The notes beneath the pieces are model-generated. The model saw only the letters and a program-made list of their open reading frames with translations, searched no databases and was not told where the DNA came from. The position numbers and the translations under genes are program-made. A stretch of 64,000 nucleotides of DNA, from the NCBI GenBank assembly GCA_964017195.1, contig OZ024896.1:6635442-6699441 (forward strand), written 5' to 3'. Origin of the DNA: Siderastrea radians (taxonomy: Eukaryota > Cnidaria > Anthozoa > Scleractinia > Rhizangiidae). Below are positions 25,801-36,260 of the stretch, piece after piece (the first letter of the stretch is position 1; every line of letters begins with the position of its first letter).

Positions 25801-27217
25801 ATAAATTATTGAATACAAAAAATTATAAACTAAGATACGAATGGAACTAGGCAAAAATTAACTGTTTTTATACTTCCAAGCCGAGAAATGGATAATGTGT
25901 TAGCCCCAACATAACTCACTCAAAAGTAAAAACCACCATATATGTTGTGGTTCAATTTTATCCTTGGTTCAATTTTTATTTTCCTTTGTTTGTGTGTATG
26001 GTAATGTAAGATAATGAGTTAAAAACAAAGGAAAATAAAATTGAGCCAAGGATAAAATTGAACCTTAACATATACATGTACATGTACATGGATACAGAAA
26101 TTATTTTCAATCAAAGCTTTACACTTTCTAGCATACCATATTCTGTTGTTGTTCAAAAGCAGAGTTTTAAGCCTCCTCAGCAGTGGAAATCCTTCCAGTT
26201 TGCGGATGTCATTTTCCGACAAGTCAATTGTATCAAACTGATCCTGAAAGAAGAGAAAACTGGTTTATGAGTTGCAACTGTTCTGGAAGTAAAGATGACA
26301 ACAGGTGAAAGTTAGTAATTTTACAAGCCAATAAACTTTGTCAAGACTTTATTTCTTACAGCATCGGAAAATAGTAGAATGTTATGGAAAACTGAAGTCT
26401 CATCAATCAGATTTGAATTTATCTGCAATTCAGTACTAAGTATTTTTAAGTTTCATATCATCTGCACATACCAAGGTTGCTCCCAGATTTTCAATCACAG
26501 GAATTTTGTAACCTGCAATAAGCAAGAAAATGATAAGTTTAATAAATTTTCACACGAGGAGATGTTGAGGATAATGGTGAGAGTATTCAGTGTCTAACCT
26601 GAGAAATTGACAGCAATCATGAAAGAATACAGGAAGACAGACATGGGTTATTCTAAGAGGACTTTCCTCCTACAACAAATTTTTGTTCTTGTTTACAATG
26701 TTGATAAAGTTTAAATACAGGATGACCACAAACAGCTCCATTCCAGGGCAAATCACTGCTTAGAAAATAATTATTCTGGTATTTATCCAGGATGCAAAAG
26801 CATGAATGTGTTTCCATGTAAATAGCCTCTGATTTATTATGCTACCTTTAATTGAGGTACAGTTTCAAGTAGCTATAATACAGGACAAATTTATTGGGGC
26901 AGATCCTGTCTCCTTTTACTCTCAGTGAATTGTGACAAACAACATTGATAGGGGCCGGCAAAGCTCGAGAAGGAAAAACTCAACTTTTGCATTGCATCGT
27001 CCAGGCATAATTTGTAGTTTAAACTCGCCTGACTAATGATAAGTTTACAATGTGTCACATTTATACACGTCACACTATTTAACAAAATATGAAAACACTA
27101 TCTGATTGAATTATATACTGTGGAAACATTCAACTTACCACGCAAATCCAGTTCTCTGTCTCTCAAAGCATTTGTGTACTGTGGACTTTGCAGAATAAGA
27201 TCTGCAGTTAACTTCAT
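19871..27217 (-). CDS. SNRPA1: U2 small nuclear ribonucleoprotein A' (U2A'), nine exons, 252 aa
   Basis: Coding exons in transcription order: 27217-27139, 26512-26472, 26243-26137, 23948-23870, 23089-23043, 22358-22256, 21275-21199, 20396-20309, 20008-19871. Every junction is GT-AG with matching phase, and the sum is 759 nt (252 aa; the human protein is 255). The protein opens MKLTADLILQSPQYTNALRD and contains the leucine-rich repeat core (DNDIRKLEGFPLLRRL equivalent with LLLNNNRI, then ILRNPVT/HYRLYVI equivalent as LLRNPVTNKPHYRLYVINKL). It continues with the LRR cap VLDFQRIKQRE and a Lys/Gly-rich stretch (GKKGQEGGPKGKKAK), and ends with an acidic tail (EEMEDITNGT). U2A' pairs with U2B'' and binds stem-loop IV of U2 snRNA in the spliceosome. 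Exon 4 diverges most from vertebrates. Introns host several mobile elements. Shares a 263-bp divergent promoter with TOE1. Confidence 0.95.
21354..21532. mobile_element. Palindromic MITE in SNRPA1 intron 6
   Basis: AAAATATCCATACCCACC plus CCATGGATGGTTTTT on the left is mirrored by AAAAACCATCCATGGGGGAGG plus TATGGATATTTTCTGG on the right. Arms are about 38 bp around a G-run and a short unique core. It lies immediately 5' of the tRNA-like SINE insertion. Confidence 0.65.
21624..21694 (+). tRNA. tRNA-like segment, unit 1 (Thr-like GGT by position, probably SINE-borne)
   Basis: GGCTTGT pairs with GCAAGCC, a D-arm GCTC/GAGC is present, and the B-box GGTTCGAATCC is intact. The anticodon arm CTGCA-CCGGTAT-CGCAG puts GGT at positions 34-36 but has C at position 33 and a mismatched closing pair. 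The T-stem also has a mismatch. At 71 nt it is one or two bases short. A- and B-box promoters look usable, but a working tRNA is doubtful. Confidence 0.4.
21870..21940 (+). tRNA. tRNA-like segment, unit 2 (probably SINE-borne)
   Basis: Copy of the segment at 21624-21694, differing by CCTGG for CCCGG in the 3' T-stem. Same structural faults (C33, short, mismatched stems). Part of the dimeric element, not an independent tRNA gene. Confidence 0.4.
24210..24704. mobile_element. MITE with TTAACCC termini in SNRPA1 intron 3
   Basis: TTAACCCTTTAATGCCCAAG at the left and TTTGGGCAGGAAAAGGGTTAA-type sequence at the right are inverted, enclosing about 495 bp without coding capacity. The ends resemble those at 929-1126 and 48482-48690. 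Confidence 0.55.
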
Positions 27218-27480
27218 ATCGTAGGCTGGTTTCCACCCAGATAACGCCAATAAAAGAGGCAAAGAGGTCAAAAGTTATCCTTTTGAAGCTTTTTGTTACC
27301 TAAATCAGGGTAACGCCGAAGAATCTCACGGAAAAAATGCTCTCTTTGTGAATAACACTCGTCACTAGCAAGCCGCCATATTGGAATTGAAATCGGCACG
27401 TGAACGTTGCTCGCCCCAGTTCATTATGGAAGCGTTTGGAACGAACGCCTGGCGATTATTGAGCGCGCGAGGCACTTTTC
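27218..27480. promoter_or_regulatory. Bidirectional promoter between SNRPA1 and TOE1, with YY1 site
   Basis: The 263 bp between the two divergent start codons must hold both promoters unless an upstream non-coding exon exists. GCCGCCATATTG at 27372-27383 matches the long YY1 consensus (CAANATGGCGGC on the other strand), an element that in other animals sits at or just after the start site of housekeeping RNA-processing genes. A CACGTG E-box follows at about 27396. There is no TATA box in a sensible position. Core sharing is inferred from spacing. Confidence 0.7.
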
Positions 27481-30400
27481 ATGAAAATGTCCGCTCGGTT
27501 TGATTTTGTTCCTGTTGTGGAAGTTTCTACAGACAACTTTTCCGAAGCATGGCCTTTCATGATTCGTTCAATAAGGAAATCTTCCTTTGTGGCAGTCGAT
27601 ACGGTACGTGTATGTTTACTGAAAGGATTTCAGGCAACCCGTAAGTGCTGCTCAGGGCTTTTCATAGATTCGAGCACGCAGCTAGTAGCTAGCGTGCTTG
27701 TGAATTTCCTGCTAATAAGCTAATGTTGAGGTTCTTGTTTCGAGAAAATTTCTTCCTGTAAGTAACGCTACCTGTTTGTCATAAAACTTCAAATTTTCTT
27801 TCAATCAGATGTCTCTTTGTGTTGACTACATGTCTTTTCTTCTCTAGGAAATGAGTGGCATTGGCGATAGAAAGCAACTTATGGCACAGTGAGTAATACA
27901 CTGCACGCTGCTAAAAATGCCTCTGCACATGTAATATCACGATGAGTTCTGCCACTACCCTGTAGTTTATCTAGGGATTAAACTCTGAATCATCGCTGTG
28001 TTATGGATTTGTGAGACTGCTCTTCAGAATCTGTGTTGTAGGGATATGGAGCAGGGGAGGAGGACAGGTGTGGGATGGGAATCTGGGATAACAGTGGAAA
28101 GTAAGTCAATAACTTGTGAAAAGAGAGGGTGGGATGCAGAATCCCCAAGGAAAGGGCAAATGGGAAAAATAGGGGTAAAAAGCGCAATGTTAATATTTTG
28201 CAACTGGAAAAGAGCAAAGAGGTGGGAGCTAATGTACCAGTCAAATTGAAGCTTCAACATCGTCCCCCCCCCCCCCAGGCAACCCCCCAAAGATTGGCTT
28301 GTTCAAATTTCCCCCTCTCGGGTGTTCAAATGCCCCACCAATTGGTACTGAAATACCTCTCCTTCAATCAAACACTGTTTATGCTTTTCAGAGTGAGATA
28401 TGCTGTAATGACACCTTCAAACTTCTTTTCCTTTTGAAACAGTTATTCACTAACAAAGGCTAAAAACTATCTTGGAAATCTACATGTATCAAAACCTGCA
28501 AAAACCGAAAAAAGTCACGGGTATATTACGCTAGAACAAGAGATAAATCTGGTTCAAATTCCCCACCCTTTCAAGGCAACGTTCAAATTCCCCCCTCCCC
28601 GGGCAAGAATCACAGTCAAATGCCCGGGGGGAGGATGTTGAAGCTTCAATTTGATCAGTGCATAGCTGGGAGGCACAAGGGTTGAAGCCCCCTGTCACCT
28701 CCCTCCCCTCTTCTCCCACCCCCCCACCCCCTGAAGAAATGGTGGAGAAGTGCTTTCATTTCAAATCTGTGGAGTATGATCTGTACATACAAACTCCCAG
28801 GCTGCTACTTTGTTTTCACCTAACATGAAATAATAAGGATGAAGAAAATATTTTTCAGGGAAAGGTTTTCAATCATGTATTTGAATTTTGTTCCTCAGGT
28901 ATATGGAAGACCGCTATAAATATATGTGTGAAGTGGCACAATCCAGAGCCATAATCTCTCTTGGTATTTCTTGCTTCAAGCTGAAGAAATCAAAGACCAA
29001 GAGTGATGCCAAGAACAAAGAATCAGAAGCAAAACTGAACATCAGAGTCAAGACTTTCAACATTGTTGTCCTTTGTACGGAAAACTTTCTTGTGGAACCA
29101 GCATCGTTGAAGTTTTTGGTCGGGCATGGCTTTGATTTTAACAAGCAATATGCTAAAGGAGTTCCTTATACAAGGGGAGATGACAAGGCAAGAGTACTCT
29201 TACCATAAAAGCTCTATTAAGACCCCAGGGGGCTTATTTAATTTCAGGCCTCGTGAATGGGGGCTTATTAGAGATGGGGACTTAATGGAGAGGGGGAGCT
29301 TACCAGTATTTCAAATCTTTAAACATGTAATCTTAAAGGAACTGTGTCACGGCGTTTTCATTCATTTTTCTGATCGACAAAATTTTCTCATTGAAGGAAG
29401 CCTCAAAATAATAGTTTCCTAACTTAGAAAAACACCAAAGAAATAATAATAAACCAAAACTAAACAAGGATGGTTACAACTGAGGGAGATTAAGACGGAT
29501 TACGAAAGACGAACTTGAAAAAACTTGCCAATTTTTTCAAGATGCATTATCCATGACGTAGCTCCTTTAATATACTCTTTGCACAAAACTCAAACGCTGT
29601 TAACTTAACTCTTTATTAAGAAAGATCGGGCATCTTTGTTAACTTTTTCTAGCCTTAATTTATAAAAATACACCAACTGGCAATGAAGTGGGTGGCTTAA
29701 TAGAGATTAGGAGGGTCTAGTTACAAAATCTGATGCCCCCAAGGGGGAAGGGGAGCTTATCAGAGAAGGGGGGCTTATTAAGAAAACCTGACTTTCAGAG
29801 GGGGGCTTATTAGAGAGAGGGGATTAATAGAAAGGGGAGGGGGGGCTTAACAGTGCTTTTACAGTGAATACCTTTTGTTTAATTAGTGAGTTGGGTGAAG
29901 GGATACCACACTACACCATATTTTCTAATTCTATGCAACTCAGACACAATTTGCAGAAAGATTACCATTTGCAATTATGAAAAAAAAACTGTGTACAAAA
30001 GTCCAAAAAATCTGGCAAATGGTGTGTCATTTCAAAACATGCTCATCACGAAGTTCGTTTGCACTACCTCTTCCAACTGGGTATTGGGAAATTGCTTTTC
30101 CTTTTTCTTACATGAAGTCTTTGGAAGGCTAGTCTAATGGGTGGAGATTTGCTCATGGCCATTCTTACTTGGTTGTTCAGCCTGGTACAAATTTCTATAA
30201 CCTCTTTAAGGAAAGGGCTTAGACTTTTGGAGATCATTTTGGCATCTGTCATATTTAGATTGCAAAATTGATTGGACCCCCAAGGTCATCCAGCTGAACA
30301 TCAAAGAACATTTTCCATTTGTTTTGTCTGCCTTGTTTTCATCAAAACATTTCGTTATCCAGAGCTCACAGAAAGTCAATTAGTATTCATGACCGATCAC

Positions 30401-33400
30401 AAATCCTGCTAACTTCCAATGCAGATGTCCTTACTGCTTAATATGCAATCCGTGGGGGAGGAATGATGATGAGCTCAAAGAATGTCTGTGTTGGAGGCTA
30501 AAATCCTGCATCTTAGGTCAGTTTTCAGTCAAGTGTCAAAAGAAATTTGTGTTTGTTTTGGTTTCGCTTTAATGCACTCTGTGATTGATTTGTATAACTT
30601 GTACCATTTTCTCAACCAATAAGAAGCAAAACCAAAGCTAACTGAGTGTGTTTTTGCTCAACGCGTTTTCTTGCACTTGGCACCTATTACGTTGTATTTT
30701 TGCTTCAGGGTCTGATTGGTTCACTGGGTAATTTCTGTTTGATGTGATTGGCTACAGCAATTTCTTGGTTTTGGTTTAGTGACACTCAACTGAAAAGGGC
30801 TCTAGGCACCATCAAAACATCTGGATGTATTTACAAAATGCTTTAATTGTTTGTTTTCAGGAGTTATCAGATGATATGCTGCCCTCTGTAAGGAATCTCT
30901 TCAGTGAAATTGTATTGGCAAACAAACCACTTGTCCTCCACAATGGATTCTTAGATCTGGTTTTCCTGTACGAGAATTTCTACTGCAAACTGCCTGACAA
31001 ACTGCAAGTATTCACAGCTGATCTGTCAGACATGTTTCCAGCTGGTATATTTGACACCAAGTTTGTCTCAGAGTACAACGTTAGGGAGTCGGCTTCATTT
31101 CTGCTTTATCTTTTTAAAAAGTGGTAAGTCCCCTCCACCCTCCCCTCCCCCCCTCACCTCGATCTGTTACTCCTTCACATCAGAATTTGATTCAATTTTG
31201 TAAATAAATGTGGTTCAAACTTTTGAGTCTGTGGATGAAATCCTGAAGTGTGACATTTAAATGAAAGCTACTGAGCAATACTTTCCTGTGGTGCTGTTTA
31301 TTATGCTGTACAAGGTCGTTTTAACTTTTGAGTATGTGGATAAAATCCTGAAGTGTGACATTGAAGTGAAAGGTTTTGAGCAGTAATTTTTCCTGTGGTG
31401 CTGCTTATTGTTATATCTGGTTTCTGCTGATGAAGAAAGATTTATTAGTTTTAGGTGCAGGAGTCCTTTTGAACCTTTTTCTACTTCAGATATTCGGATT
31501 ACCAGCCTGTGAACAGCCTCCCTGGTGGGGAAAATAACGCGGAAAAATTATCCGCCGCCCCGTTCTCTTCCCCAGTCTGTTATTTCCCCCCATGCGGAGC
31601 CTGTTCACGAGCTATGGATTAGACGGTGGAATGTCCATATTTACGTATTACAAACCTTTGTTTGTCTTCTAGCCAACGAAATAATCTGCAACACCAGAAG
31701 CTTGGAGAAAAACATGTCTGTTTGAAATTTCCAGAGGAGGGCTCGCTTTCTGGGTTTACCGAAGAATTGTACTGTGAAGCACGTGATGGAAACGAGGCTC
31801 TTCATGCTGATGTCATTGTCTGTGAAAAGTATGCGGTAAGCTTACTTCACGAGGTGGTGATGCTTAATGCGCCGATCATTTCGAAAGTTCAACATCCCCC
31901 CCGGGCGACCCCCCGGGCAACCCCCCGGGCAACCCCCCGGGCATTTGAACTTTTGAAGATTGGCTTGTTCAAATTCCCTCCCCTCGGGGCAAGAAAGCCG
32001 TTCAAATGCCCCACCAATTAGTACTGAACTGCCTCTCCTCAAAGACAAATTTGGTCTTCTATCAAGCACTTTACATGCCTTTCAGAGAGAGATATGCCGT
32101 AATGACACCTTCAATCTTCTTTTAAAGACCCTTTTCAAAGAGTTATTCACTAACAAAGGCGAAATTCTATCTTGTAAATCCGTCAGACCCCGCAAAAACC
32201 GAAAAAATTCACAGGCCTATTAAGTCAGAACAAGAGATAAATCCGGTTCAAATTCCCCACCCTTCCAACGCAACGTTCAAATTCCCCCCTCCCCGGGCAC
32301 GATGTACAGTCAAATACCCGGGGTATGCCCGGGGGGGATGTTGAAGTTTCGAATTGATCGGCGCATAACTTCTTGCCATAGCAAACAGTCGCGAATACGG
32401 TCAGCCTCTTCTAACGGACACCTGGCCTTAATACAGCGAACTAAAGTTTTGGCACCTCCAAAAAGTTAGCAAACTCATGCTTTCATGAGGCAAACCGCTA
32501 CAAACATGAAATTGTTTTTCAAATCCCATCTCCTTTGAGTTGCTTTCATAACCTATTTGGCGTTCGTTTCCACATTGTTGTATATTGAAGAGCTAGAGTG
32601 AACTTAACTTCTTCTGTGGAGTAAAATGACCAACTGAAAGGTCATTCGCCATTCTTTTCGGTTAAGGCCATAATTTTGTGCAGTTGACGCAAAACATGTG
32701 AAGAGTGCGTGCAATTTGAGGAACCCTGTTTGCAGACGTTCTTATGTTAAATGTGGGTTTGCCAAAACAAAAGTTGGCGAGAATAGAAGCTTAAGTTCCA
32801 GTCGTAGCCAAAGGATTGCTGACATGCATATCGATCAACTTAAGACTGCGACCGGCCAACACAAGTTTTGCAAAGTTTAGTTTGATTGTGAAACGCCTCA
32901 AGACAGGCACGATGAGTGTCACCTCTGCTAATATTTAGTCCTGTTCTTCATCTCACACTATGATGGATACCTCTCTAAGGTCAGCCAATTAGACCACAGG
33001 GGTCCCACACAAACTGTATGACCATTTGTAGTTTCAAAATTATAAGGGAATGTATGAGAAAACCGAAAGGTTTCTAATAACGTGAAATATTGTGAGGAAT
33101 ATTTACATTTGAGGCCAAAATAAACGCAATCTTTCCTCAGTCGTTGTGTTTTGTCGTCATTGTGCCTCTAAACAGCGAATATTAGCGATTTCCAGGGTTT
33201 AGCGATGCGGCCGACTGTACGTAACAAAAGAAAAAAATATGGCTTTCCTCCCTTAAGTACAGTCGACCGCATCGCTAAACTTTGAAAATCGCTAATACTG
33301 GCTGTTTAGAGGCACAGTGACGACAAAACACAACGAAAAACCTTTCGGTTTTCTCATACATTTCCTTATAATTTTGAAACTGCAAACGGTCACACAGTCG

Positions 33401-34610
33401 GTGTGGGACCCCGTGATTAGACCGCACGTTTTAGTTCATGTAGACCCAGCGTAGAGCAGAGAAAATTAAAGCTAGATTTACAAATCCGCTTTATTTTAAA
33501 AAAAGGTTTTTTTTTTGCAGGCTCATGGATTCTGCCCTCGAGAAAAAAGCTGCCCCCTTTCGCACGATGTCGATGATGTTTTAGATCGGGAATGGAAAAT
33601 AAAAGAAGCCAAAAGGCAGAAACGAAAAAGGAAACAACGGACATCTACTGGTAAGATACAGTCGCAAGCGCAAAATAGGACGTAAATAGGCCGGCAAGGC
33701 GTGTGAAGAAACCGTTACGTAGGTCTGCAAGGCATGCAAAGTTGTCGTTATATATTGCAGCTCAACTGGGAGGTACGCGGAACTCGCCAAAAAATAATTC
33801 AACACTGTCTCAACACTTGCAAACTGCGAACAACTTGGTTCGACTTGCGTGCAAGTTTGAGCGTTATTATTCTCCAGACTCGAACGAAACGTTGGTTAAT
33901 TCCTTAAACCCAAAATATCTTTCAAGTTGGCTGTAACTCTCATTTTCTTTGACTGATTTTCAGTTTCAGATTTTATTTTTGTTAGCACTGCACTTACACT
34001 TATACTTGTAGTTCGTTTTTCACTTTACAATGTAAATTGCCGCCTGCCTTTAGTTTGCAACTGACCAATGTAGATGTAGTGGAACGAAGAAATAGCTGTT
34101 TGGTGGGTGACTGCTGCACTTTGGGTGAATATTAGTGAATTAAAGTTCTAGCCTGACCCCGTTTAAAGTTTGACCGATTCTTTTGTAGGAAACATTGAAC
34201 CTGAGGTACACACTGAATGTAAAAGCAATGATTTGTCAACTGTGGAGAAATCAGAGGATGCAACTGCGTGTGATACGGTCGAGAACCACGTGACTCATCC
34301 TCCTGATGTGCACGTGACTCAGCCCAGTATGAAGACACGTGACTGCGGACACAGGGCGGGATTTGACGCTTTCATGACAGGTTATTGTATGGCAACATAC
34401 CTGTTACAGCTAGGAAAGAGAAATGATGAAAACGAACTCACTCTCTCCTCCCTGGTGGAAATCACGAACAAGTTAAGTCTCACTCAAAAGGACGTTCCTT
34501 TGCAAATTACCCGAAGCCATTTCACACGACCGTCCGCATCGCACACTGAAAAACTTAAGCGACTGAAAGAACGTGAGTCGCACTCGCATTTTCTTTTAAA
34601 AAGTTGTTAG
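27481..34610 (+). CDS. TOE1: TOE1-type DEDDh 3'-5' exonuclease, seven exons, 476 aa
   Basis: Exons: 27481-27603, 27848-27888, 28899-29187, 30861-31123, 31673-31835, 33521-33650, 34189-34610, total 1431 nt. Motifs follow the TOE1/Caf1z order. ExoI is FVAVDTEMSG (D40, E42), split by intron 1. ExoII is [14 protein letters not shown] (D183), followed by [17 protein letters not shown]. Next comes a CCCH zinc finger (C289-x8-C298-x5-C304-x3-H308) spanning intron 5, then a basic nuclear signal [10 protein letters not shown] (324-333). ExoIII is [12 protein letters not shown] (H391, D396), in the last exon. The nuclease fold is thus interrupted by the zinc finger and NLS, as in human TOE1. TOE1 removes short 3' tails from snRNAs and other small RNAs in Cajal bodies. 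An in-frame stop at 27460 fixes the start. Exon 3 most likely ends at a GC donor (GAC AAG|GCAAGA); a GT donor 6 nt further on would add two residues. A possible donor near the end of exon 7 (GAAC|GTGAGTCG) leaves the exact C terminus open. Confidence 0.92.
28231..28663. mobile_element. MITE family M1, copy 1, in TOE1 intron 2
   Basis: TCAAATTGAAGCTTCAACAT on the left is mirrored by ATGTTGAAGCTTCAATTTGA on the right. The interior contains C-rich arms, ACCTTCAAACTTCTTTT, GTTATTCACTAACAAAGGC and CAAGAGATAAAT. All of these recur in the same order at 31868-32365, so the two are copies of one non-autonomous element, both inside the same gene. Confidence 0.8.
29217..29862. repeat. Dispersed G-rich repeat, second copy, in TOE1 intron 3
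   Basis: GGGGGCTTATTAGAGAT, GGGGACTTAATGGAGAGGGG and related words at both flanks of a nested element (29333-29570), ending AACAGTGCTTTTACAGTG. Same family as 575-1145. Begins shortly after the exon 3 splice donor. Confidence 0.6.
29333..29570. mobile_element. Small MITE nested in the G-rich repeat
   Basis: TTAAAGGAACTGTGTC on the left against inverted TTAAAGGAGCTACGTC on the right, 238 bp, non-coding. The left end also holds GTGTCACGGCGTTTTC, as in 5889-6164. The right-end word ACGTAGCTCCTTTAA also occurs at 43906-43920. Confidence 0.6.
30520..30797. mobile_element. MITE family M2, copy 1, in TOE1 intron 3
   Basis: GTTTTCAGTCAAGTGTCA on the left is mirrored by TGACACTCAACTGAAAA on the right. 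The interior has TTTGTTTTGGTTTCG, TCTGATTGGTTCA and GATTGGCTACAG. These words recur at 41285-41507 just upstream of the first calmodulin-like gene, so the family is dispersed. Non-coding. Confidence 0.65.
31209..31417 (+). repeat. 106-bp satellite, array A (about 2 copies), TOE1 intron 4
   Basis: Two monomers of the family recognised by ACTTTTGAGTCTGTGGATGA, AAATGAAAGCTACTGAGCA, ACTTTCCTGTGGTGCTGTTT and ATTATGCTGTACAAGG. Both are diverged. Same strand orientation as all other arrays in the window. Confidence 0.85.
31868..32365. mobile_element. MITE family M1, copy 2, in TOE1 intron 5
   Basis: Termini TGCGCCGATCATTTCGAAAG and (inverted) TGCGCCGATCAATTCGAAAC. The interior is collinear with 28231-28663. 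A CCCCCCGGGCRA motif is tandemly repeated four times near the left end (31898-31940), which is absent in copy 1. Begins 33 bp after the end of TOE1 exon 5. Confidence 0.8.
32996..33415. mobile_element. hAT-type MITE with 8-bp target duplication, TOE1 intron 5
   Basis: The element starts ACAGGGGTCCCACAC and ends GTGTGGGACCCCGTG. ATTAGACC is duplicated exactly outside both ends (32988-32995 and 33416-33423). Long internal arms also pair, for example GAAAACCGAAAGGTTT with AAACCTTTCGGTTTTC, and GTTTAGCGATGCGG with CCGCATCGCTAAAC. It is a 420-bp foldback-shaped MITE, and the 8-bp duplication points to the hAT superfamily. Confidence 0.85.
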
Positions 34611-35254
34611 TTTACTGTGCTAATCAAAATACCGTGGAAACTTTTATTTCAATGAGATGGGTCGAAAAAGAGTTCAAACCTCAGGTAATGTAAACAAACG
34701 GACATTGACAGAGCCACTCGGCTAATTTTTCGTCGTCGTAGTTACTTCAACGTTATTTCAAAATTTAATCAAAGGTATTCGGTTTCGCACAGTAAATTTA
34801 TTCGCAGGAGTTTTTGTTTGTTTTAGTTTTTACGGGTTTGCGGAATCATATGTTTGTGATTATAGATTGATATTTTTAGATGGGTTTTAGTATTTTGCAA
34901 AGTTTTTTTATTTTTGAGAGTGTGTTTTTGAAAAACAAACAAAAACAACAAACAAACAAGCAATGTACTAAACTACAAAACACAATAAATGCCTTTGTTT
35001 TAACTTAATTTAACTGAACTCAGAGGTATGTTGGTCGTTCTGAAATTTCGTTGTAAGTCTTCATCAGCTCAAGTCGGATACTTCCCTGAGTTCTGCAGTG
35101 GAAATCCAGACGTGTATGAAGTACCGCAATGTCTTATGTGCCTTCATCGCCGAGGGAGAATCGACTTATCTAAGTCTTGAAGTAGTGACAGTCCTGGTCG
35201 CGGCATGGTAAGTCTGTAGTGGGGTACATTGTGCGAAACGTGTTTGTGTAGTTG
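34611..35254. other. 3' flank of TOE1 with candidate poly(A) signal
   Basis: The first AATAAA after the TOE1 stop is at 34984-34989, giving a 3' UTR of about 0.4 kb. Otherwise AT-rich, with no further exon recognised. Confidence 0.4.
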
Positions 35255-35421
35255 AATAGGCCATTTCCGAGTTGCCTTGTACCTCTTTTTCAAAGCGAGT
35301 CTTGGTGCATAGCGTTTCATATGAAAATGAGTTTCCATTCACATGAAGATAAAACTCATTTTCGTATAGAAGGTTCCTCGCTTTGAAAAAGAGGCACAAG
35401 ACAATTCGGAAATGGCCTATT
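35255..35421. mobile_element. Palindromic MITE, 167 bp
   Basis: AATAGGCCATTTCCGAGTTG, then CTCTTTTTCAAAGCGAG, on the left pairs with CTCGCTTTGAAAAAGAG, then CAATTCGGAAATGGCCTATT, on the right. A second inner pair (CATATGAAAATGAGTTT / AAACTCATTTTCGTATA-like) surrounds the loop. Non-coding. Confidence 0.75.
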
Positions 35422-35673
35422 TGCAAGATGTATTTTTTCCGTATCGTAAATAACCTTACAGATCTTCGAAAGTAGGCTGAGCTGACTGAAAATTAGACTA
35501 GCAGTAGACGAATTCAAACTGACCAATCACTTTTTGCTTCCTTGATAGTCAATAGCATCACAACTATGAATTGACGAGAAACTATCTACTCGACTTGCGT
35601 GCAGGTTGTCGAAATGTCAGTCGTTGTCATCAACAACTGAACAGATCTTTTTAGGACAGCTGTTACCCGGATT

Positions 35674-35969
35674 ATCACAGTAGACGGTTAATCACAGTAG
35701 ACGGTTAATCGGACGTAATGTTTCCTTCATTGGTACAATTTTCGTGCGCACCATGCACGGATTTACTAGTCTCCTACGTGGCTGGTGTTTGGCTCGATAC
35801 GCAGCGCGCCTTTGAGTTGGAGGGTCTCGCGTGACCAAAGAGAAACTTTGGACTTGCATAATGATTGCAGTTTTGGTCACTTTGCCCAACAAACGCTGAC
35901 AGCCATTTACGCAGCTGTATTAAATAGAAGTTCGGGTTTAAAGAGGTCTTTTATCGTCAACCGTCTACT
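35674..35969. repeat. Possible inverted-repeat element with duplicated 17-bp end
   Basis: ATCACAGTAGACGGTTA occurs twice in tandem (35674-35690, 35691-35707), and AACCGTCTACT, the inverse of its core, occurs at 35959-35969. Boundaries and type are uncertain. Confidence 0.35.
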
Positions 35970-36260
35970 AAAGCGTTAATAACTGACAAATGCAATGCAT
36001 CTTTTTCCTTTTTATGACCATCAGCTGAGAAATTTTTGTATAACATGGGGAGGAAGGGTCGATTTATGAAATGCTATTGATCAAGGAAAGGAGACCAACT
36101 CTAAACACGCAAGCAGACTCCGTCTGTGCGAAACTGTTTAATTAGCTGACATTGTTCTAATTAACTGACGTTATTCATTTATTTTACATGATGACCGAGT
36201 CACTAAAAGATGTCGTCATTTGCACTTCATATACCAAATGTCTGAAAGTTGAGTGGTTGG
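35970..36260. other. Intergenic spacer
   Basis: No gene or repeat recognised. Confidence 0.3.

Noticed and set aside
28040..28240. Possible extra TOE1 exon in intron 2
   Set aside because: Open frames exist, but the 41-nt exon (27848-27888) joins exon 28899-29187 in phase and matches the order of TOE1 residues without it.
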